Shown in pieces: positions 1 to 3,249 of a stretch of 5,291 bases of DNA. Numbering within the stretch: the first letter of the stretch is position 1; every line of letters begins with the position of its first letter. Position numbers and translations under genes: made by a program. Below the pieces are notes generated by a model. That model was not told the origin of the DNA and did not search any database. It saw only the letters and a program-made list of their open reading frames with translations. The stretch is from Planctomycetales bacterium. Lineage in GTDB: Bacteria; Planctomycetota; Planctomycetia; Isosphaerales; Isosphaeraceae. The stretch covers positions 1 to 5,291 of the forward strand of contig DAHZZC010000781.1 in assembly GCA_027435495.1 (NCBI GenBank). The letters run 5' to 3'.

Positions 1-451
1 GATCGAGGCCGAGAAGGCCGGCGAGTACGGCCTGGGCTTCCTGGTCGTCGCCCGGGAGATCCGCCGCCTCGCCGATCAAACCGCCGTCGCCACACTCGAC
101 ATCGAGCGCATGGTCAAGGAGATGCAGTACAGCGTCTCGGCTGGCGTGATGGAGATGGACAAGTTCAGTGAAAACGTCCGTCAGGTCGTCGGCGACGTCG
201 GACAGCTTGGCGGACAACTTGGCCAGATCATCAGTGGCGTCCAGGCCCAGCACCATCGCTTCGACCAGGTCACCGAGGGAATGCGCGTCCAGTCGCAGGG
301 CGCCGACCAGATCCGTGAGGCCATGACCCGGCTCAGCGAGGCCGCCAGCCAGACCTCCACCTCCATCCGCGAGTTCAACAAGGCCACCGAACGCCTCCGC
401 GAAGCCGTCGGCGAACTCAAGGAAGAAGTCTCCCGTTTTACTCTTTCCTAG
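1..451 (+). CDS. wspA: WspA-like methyl-accepting chemoreceptor, C-terminal part (5' end outside window)
   Basis: The reading frame is open from base 2 to the TAG at 449-451, so about 149 C-terminal residues are present and the sensor, membrane and HAMP parts lie upstream. The visible part begins in the cytoplasmic hairpin tip with IEAEKAGEYG, then GFLVVAREIRRLADQTAVAT, the highly conserved segment by which receptors contact CheA and CheW. It continues as the descending coiled-coil helix, rich in Q, E and A, and ends in EEVSRFTLS. The phrases RRLADQTAVAT and SAGVMEMDKFSE resemble WspA-type receptors as I remember them. There is no NWETF-type CheR-docking pentapeptide at the C-terminus. Glutamate/glutamine pairs along the helix could be methylation sites for the WspC encoded downstream, but I cannot assign them. 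In the family, WspA senses surface contact or envelope stress and drives the WspE kinase. The first internal ATG, at base 110, is not a real start. Receptor identity is very secure; the Wsp subtype rests on gene order and tip similarity. Confidence 0.93.
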   Translation, partial: IEAEKAGEYGLGFLVVAREIRRLADQTAVATLDIERMVKEMQYSVSAGVMEMDKFSENVRQVVGDVGQLGGQLGQIISGVQAQHHRFDQVTEGMRVQSQGADQIREAMTRLSEAASQTSTSIREFNKATERLREAVGELKEEVSRFTLS

Positions 452-580
452 TTCTTTGCAATTAGTAATTAGTTCTGTGTAATTGGTCATTGGGAGTTAA
501 ATCAGGAGTAGGCGCGCCGTGCGTGTGGCGGGAGGGTTCTTAGTGAAAAAACCAATTACCAGTAACAAATTACGAAGAAC
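451..580. repeat. Imperfect inverted repeat spanning the wspA-wspB gap
   Basis: GTTCTT at 451-456 is the reverse complement of AAGAAC at 575-580, and GTAATTGGT at 479-487 is the reverse complement of ACCAATTAC at 551-559. Between these perfect blocks the arms match only partly and differ in length. The loop at 488-550 is GC-rich and includes GGCGCGCC. The arms consist of the same heptad-type sequence in opposite orientations, so the symmetry may simply reflect two oppositely oriented repeat blocks. A weak hairpin in the wspA-wspB transcript is possible. There is no U-tract, so it does not look like a terminator. Confidence 0.5.
459..500 (-). repeat. Degenerate 7-bp repeat block, minus orientation, after wspA
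   Basis: Starting at 459 the sequence can be cut into six successive 7-mers, including CAATTAG, TAATTAG, TAATTGG and TCATTGG; the third (473-479) and the last (494-500) fit poorly. TAATTGG is the reverse complement of CCAATTA, a rotation of the RTTACCA heptad seen upstream of wspB and wspD, so this looks like a decayed copy of the same repeat family on the other strand. It is strongly AT-rich against the flanking GC-rich genes. Confidence 0.55.
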
Positions 581-582
581 AA
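548..582 (+). repeat. RTTACCA-type heptad repeats abutting the wspB start codon
   Basis: Counting back from the ATG at 583 in steps of seven gives AGAACAA, ATTACGA, GTAACAA, ATTACCA and AAAACCA. These match the consensus RTTACCA at 4, 6, 5, 7 and 5 positions respectively. The last unit ends ACAA directly against the ATG, as at the wspC and wspD starts. No Shine-Dalgarno sequence is evident, so this A-rich, probably unstructured leader is the immediate translation-initiation context of wspB. Confidence 0.7.
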
Positions 583-1074
583 ATGCTACTTCTGACATTC
601 ACTGTGAGCGACGAGCCGTATGGGGTGGACGTCGCGGATGTGATTGAGGTGGTGCCGCGGGTGGAGCTGCGGGCCGTCCCGCACGCGCCGGGGTTTGTGG
701 CGGGGTTGCTTTCCTATCGGGGGAAGGTCGTACCGGTGGTGGACCTTGGGCTCTTGCTGGGTTCGTCACCATCGGCGAATCGGCTCAGCACGCGGATCAT
801 CCTGGTCAAAATTGCGGGGGCGGGTCAGAATCGAGGTGAGGAGGATCCGCAACTTGCCGGCCTGATCGCCGAGCATGTCATCGACCTGACGACGATCGAC
901 CCGGCGCAGGTTGAGCGGGCCCCGGTCCAACTACCCAGGGCACCTTATCTGGCGAGAGTCGCCCGCCTCGACCAGAGCTTTGTCCCGATGATCGCCGTGG
1001 ATCGCCTCGCCTCGATCATCCGCCCCGACCTGTCGATTGAGGCGGCATCGTCAATCCCTGACGATATCAACTAA
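583..1074 (+). CDS. wspB: CheW-like adaptor, WspB position
   Basis: This is a 163-residue single-domain CheW protein, the usual length for the family. The CheW fold begins almost at once with LLLTFTVSDEPYGVDVADV. The conserved core is GLLSYRGKVVPVVDL at residues 42-56, the family's G-x-x-x-x-R-G-x-x-x-P-V-x-D-L signature. The protein should be a cytoplasmic scaffold that couples the WspA receptor tip to the P5 domain of WspE. As the first of two CheW genes, lying between the receptor and the CheR gene, it takes the WspB position. The ATG start leaves no room for further N-terminal sequence ahead of the first strand, so it is probably right, although no Shine-Dalgarno site precedes it; instead heptad repeats abut the ATG. 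The stop TAA (1072-1074) falls in the first unit of the next heptad block. Its early codons end mainly in G and its late codons mainly in C. Family assignment is secure; the symbol comes from gene order. Confidence 0.92.
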   Translation: MLLLTFTVSDEPYGVDVADVIEVVPRVELRAVPHAPGFVAGLLSYRGKVVPVVDLGLLLGSSPSANRLSTRIILVKIAGAGQNRGEEDPQLAGLIAEHVIDLTTIDPAQVERAPVQLPRAPYLARVARLDQSFVPMIAVDRLASIIRPDLSIEAASSIPDDIN

Positions 1075-1098
1075 CGAATGATCAATAACAAATTACAA
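1071..1098 (+). repeat. Four heptads abutting the wspC start, overlapping the wspB stop
   Basis: Counting back from the ATG at 1099 in sevens gives ATTACAA, ATAACAA, ATGATCA and CTAACGA, matching RTTACCA at 6, 5, 5 and 4 positions. The string AATTACAAATG at 1091-1101 is identical to 2399-2409 at the wspD start. The block contains the wspB stop codon (TAA 1072-1074). It also contains the upstream ATG at 1078, which in this reading is just a degenerate repeat unit. The weaker units could be chance; the register shared with the other two starts is the main support. Confidence 0.6.
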
Positions 1099-2325
1099 AT
1101 GATCGATGATCAGAAGGAGATTGAGTCGCTGCTGGCGAGGCGGATCGGGCTGGACCCGACGTCGACGGGTCCGCATGTGATTGGGGTGGCGGTGCGGCGG
1201 CGCATGGCGGACCTGGGGCTTCGCGACGTCTCGGAATACGCGGCGATGGCGAGCGGATCGGAGTCCGAGCAGCAGGCGTTGATCGAGGAGGTGGTGGTTC
1301 CGGAGAGCTGGTTTTTCCGTGACGATCGGCCGTTCCGATGGCTTTCCGACCGGGTGCGCGAGGGATGGGTAGGGCGTCCGGGTCGGCCGGCGTTCCGGGC
1401 GCTTTCGATTCCGTGTGCGGGTGGGCAGGAGCCGTACTCGATCGCGATCGCGTTGCTCGACGCCGGGCTCCCGGCGCGTCGGTTTTGGGTGGATGCGGTG
1501 GACGTGAGCGCCCGGTCGCTGGAAATGGCTCGGCGTGGGGTCTACTCGGCGAACGCCTTTCGGGGCGAGGGGGAATGGCGTCGTCATTTCCGGCCGCACG
1601 CGCGTGGCTTCGAGCTCGACCCGGCGATTCGATCGACGGTCCAGTTTGTCCAGGGCAATGCACTCGACCCGAAGCTTCTGGCCGGCTCCGACCCATACGA
1701 CGTGGTCTTCTGTCGGAACCTGCTGATCTACCTGGACCGTCCCTCGCGTGCCCGGGTGCTGTCGACCCTCGATCGACTGGTGGCCGACGACGGCGTCCTC
1801 TTTCTCGGCCACGCCGACCGGATCGACGAGCCCGACCAGGCGCCGAGGTTTGTTCCGACCGGCGAGTCGGGCTGCTTCTGCCATCGGAGGGCGACCCACC
1901 TGAATGTCCCCCCTGCTCCGTTATCGATCCCGATGCTCGCCGGGCGGATGCTTCCCGAGCCGCCGCCGCTCCGGATGCTGCCGGTCTCCGAGCCCGCCGC
2001 TCCGTCCCCACCATCGCCGCCGCGATCACCGATGGACGAGGCCGCGGAGCTGGCCAACCTGGGCCGATACGACGAGGCGATCGCGGCCTGTGAACGGCAG
2101 ATCCACCGGAAAGGACCGGACGCCGCGGTGTATTATTTGATGGGGATGATCCGGCAAGCCGCGGGCGACCGCCGGGCCGCCGAGGACTGTTTCCACAAGA
2201 CGCTCTATCTCGACCCCCGCCACGACGAGGCCCTGCTCGCCCTGGCCCTCCTGGCCGACCGCCGAGGCGACCAGACCGCCGCCGCCGGCTACCGCCGACG
2301 TCTTTCGGGTGTGAGTCGTCCGTAG
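1099..2325 (+). CDS. wspC: CheR-type receptor methyltransferase with C-terminal TPR, WspC-like
   Basis: The protein is 408 residues from ATG 1099, or 415 from the in-frame ATG 1078; residue numbers here count from 1078. It should transfer methyl groups from S-adenosylmethionine to glutamates of WspA. Residues 15-90 form the CheR N-domain (IESLLARRIGLDP, then PESWFFRD at 75-82). The Rossmann-type catalytic domain follows: the SAM loop SIPCAGGQEPYS (110-121), the acidic residue D142 after strand 2 (VDAVD), and FCRNLLIYLD (211-220). A Pro-rich linker spans about 277-319, then about two TPR units at roughly 319-409 (ANLGRYDEAIAACERQI; RQAAGDRRAAEDCFHKTLYL). CheR with C-terminal TPRs is the WspC architecture. 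The SAM loop has GQE where GEE is usual. I prefer 1099 because the heptad register and flanking bases match the wspB and wspD starts, and the first seven residues from 1078 (MINNKLQ) are encoded by repeat. Neither ATG has a clear ribosome binding site. Confidence 0.93.
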   Translation: MIDDQKEIESLLARRIGLDPTSTGPHVIGVAVRRRMADLGLRDVSEYAAMASGSESEQQALIEEVVVPESWFFRDDRPFRWLSDRVREGWVGRPGRPAFRALSIPCAGGQEPYSIAIALLDAGLPARRFWVDAVDVSARSLEMARRGVYSANAFRGEGEWRRHFRPHARGFELDPAIRSTVQFVQGNALDPKLLAGSDPYDVVFCRNLLIYLDRPSRARVLSTLDRLVADDGVLFLGHADRIDEPDQAPRFVPTGESGCFCHRRATHLNVPPAPLSIPMLAGRMLPEPPPLRMLPVSEPAAPSPPSPPRSPMDEAAELANLGRYDEAIAACERQIHRKGPDAAVYYLMGMIRQAAGDRRAAEDCFHKTLYLDPRHDEALLALALLADRRGDQTAAAGYRRRLSGVSRP

Positions 2326-2378
2326 TCCATGGTCTTTTGTCCGTCCTCCGTGAAGTGATCCAGACCAGCCCGATCCGA

Positions 2379-2406
2379 ATTACCAGTTACCAGTTACCAA
2401 TTACAA
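2379..2406 (+). repeat. Near-perfect heptad array abutting the wspD start codon
   Basis: Three consecutive units match RTTACCA perfectly (2379-2385, 2386-2392, 2393-2399) and a fourth, ATTACAA (2400-2406), directly abuts the ATG at 2407. This is the best-preserved copy of the repeat and defines the consensus. It sits in the 81-base wspC-wspD gap; the remainder, 2326-2378, shows no clear terminator, promoter or small gene. No Shine-Dalgarno sequence lies in the usual window before the ATG. Confidence 0.85.
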
Positions 2407-3102
2407 ATGCGTGAAAAAAAGGATTGCTGGCACCGGATCGGGGTAACCGGGGACCAGAGCTGTCCGGAGCTTGAGCGGTACGTGCATTGCCGGAATTGTC
2501 CGGTGTTCACGGCGGCGGCGCGCGACTTCTTCGACCGGCCGGCGCCGGCGGGGTATCTCTCGGAGTGGTCAAGCTGGCTTTCGGACCTTGAAGGCGAGTC
2601 GCGTAACGATCGAGGCGAATCGGGCGGTGAGGACGACGAAGAAGGGATGGTGGCGCGTCGAGAGGGGACGAGCGTCCTGGTTTTCCGGCTGGGGGAAGAA
2701 TCGCTGGCGTTCCGAACCCGAGCGGTGGCCGAGGTGACGACGCCGAGACCCGTCCACCGGGTCCCGCATCGATCGGGGCGGCTGCTTGCCGGGCTGGTCC
2801 ACCTGCAAGGGCGGGCGCAGTTGTGCGTCTCGCTGCACGGGTTGCTCGGGATCGAGTCCACGGTCGAGCCGCGCCGGCTGATTGTTCTGCGCGACCGGAA
2901 GCGGGCCGAGTTCTGGGCCTTCGGCGCCGACGAGATCGCAGGAATCCGCCGCGTTCCTCGCGACCAGTGGCGGCCGGTTCCCTCGACGCTTGCCAACCCG
3001 GCTGTCGGCTTCAGCGAGGCGGTCTTTGCCTGGGAGAGCCGCGCCGTCGGCCTCCTCGACGAGCGCAGGGTCTTCGACGGTCTTCGCGAGATCAGCGGCT
3101 GA
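2407..3102 (+). CDS. wspD: CheW-like adaptor with Cys-bearing N-terminal extension, WspD-like
   Basis: This 231-residue protein is longer than a minimal CheW. Residues 1-34 form a distinctive extension, with CWHRIGVTGD and then SCPEL, followed by YVHCRNCPVF. Cys7, Cys19, Cys28 and Cys31 are spaced C-x11-C-x8-C-x2-C. This N-terminus is, as far as I recall, characteristic of WspD-type CheW proteins, which makes the Wsp assignment more specific than gene order alone. A helical, acidic stretch (about 50-80) leads to the CheW domain at about 85-231: TSVLVFRLGEESLAFRT, then GRLLAGLVHLQGRAQLCVSLHGLL. The signature is divergent: HLQGRAQLCVSL replaces the usual N-x-R-G-x-x-x-P-V-x-D-L. The likely role is a second scaffold between WspA and WspE, in the cytoplasm. 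The function of the cysteines is unknown; metal binding is possible but unproven. The start is supported because the extension begins within six residues of the ATG. No Shine-Dalgarno site is seen; a heptad array abuts the ATG. Confidence 0.92.
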   Translation: MREKKDCWHRIGVTGDQSCPELERYVHCRNCPVFTAAARDFFDRPAPAGYLSEWSSWLSDLEGESRNDRGESGGEDDEEGMVARREGTSVLVFRLGEESLAFRTRAVAEVTTPRPVHRVPHRSGRLLAGLVHLQGRAQLCVSLHGLLGIESTVEPRRLIVLRDRKRAEFWAFGADEIAGIRRVPRDQWRPVPSTLANPAVGFSEAVFAWESRAVGLLDERRVFDGLREISG

Positions 3103-3127
3103 CCGTCCCCGAGAGCCGATCCGTTCT

Positions 3128-3169
3128 GGAATCTGAAATCAGGAATCTGAAATCCGAAATCGGAAAATT
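3128..3169 (+). repeat. Second heptad family (GAAATCN) in the wspD-wspE gap
   Basis: Six consecutive 7-mers start at 3128: GGAATCT, GAAATCA, GGAATCT again, GAAATCC, GAAATCG and GAAAATT. The first four also form a 14-bp direct repeat differing only in its last base (3128-3141 versus 3142-3155). The unit length equals that of the RTTACCA arrays but the sequence differs. The rest of the 147-base gap (3103-3249) is AT-rich up to about 3220, with no recognisable promoter or terminator, and ends in the wspE ribosome binding site. Confidence 0.82.
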
Positions 3170-3236
3170 GTGCAAAAGCAAATCAAGAAATCAGCCATTG
3201 CGTATTGAAGAGAAACGATCAGGATCACCCCACCCC

Positions 3237-3241
3237 GGGAG
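3237..3241 (+). promoter_or_regulatory. Shine-Dalgarno site for wspE
   Basis: GGGAG lies 8 bases before the ATG at 3250, good spacing for pairing with the 16S rRNA 3' end. It fixes the wspE start and contrasts with wspB, wspC and wspD, which lack such a site and have heptads against the ATG. Confidence 0.7.
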
Positions 3242-3249
3242 CCACGGCG

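Noticed and set aside
456..483. Promoter-like TTGCAA and TGTAAT separated by 16 bases after wspA
   Set aside because: The match lies inside AT-rich repeat sequence, where such hexamers arise easily. The -35 match is weak (4 of 6) and the genes look like one transcription unit, so I do not call an internal promoter.
1112..1134. Shine-Dalgarno-like AGAAGGAGA inside early wspC, ahead of CTG codons
   Set aside because: No in-frame ATG, GTG or TTG follows at suitable spacing. Starting at CTG 1129 would cut into the first CheR helix, so it is more likely ordinary coding sequence.
1082..2029. Minus-strand frames of 315 and 268 codons opposite wspC
   Set aside because: Both are antisense to a clear CheR domain, and their translations are Arg/Pro/Ser-rich without motifs; they are GC-driven shadows.
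2326..2378. Possible terminator after wspC
   Set aside because: I found no GC-rich stem followed by a T-run; ATGGTCTTTTGTCC has a short T-run but no convincing hairpin before it.
2379..2406. Short tandem repeats considered as a CRISPR array
   Set aside because: Units are 7 bp with no spacers between them, so this is a simple tandem repeat.
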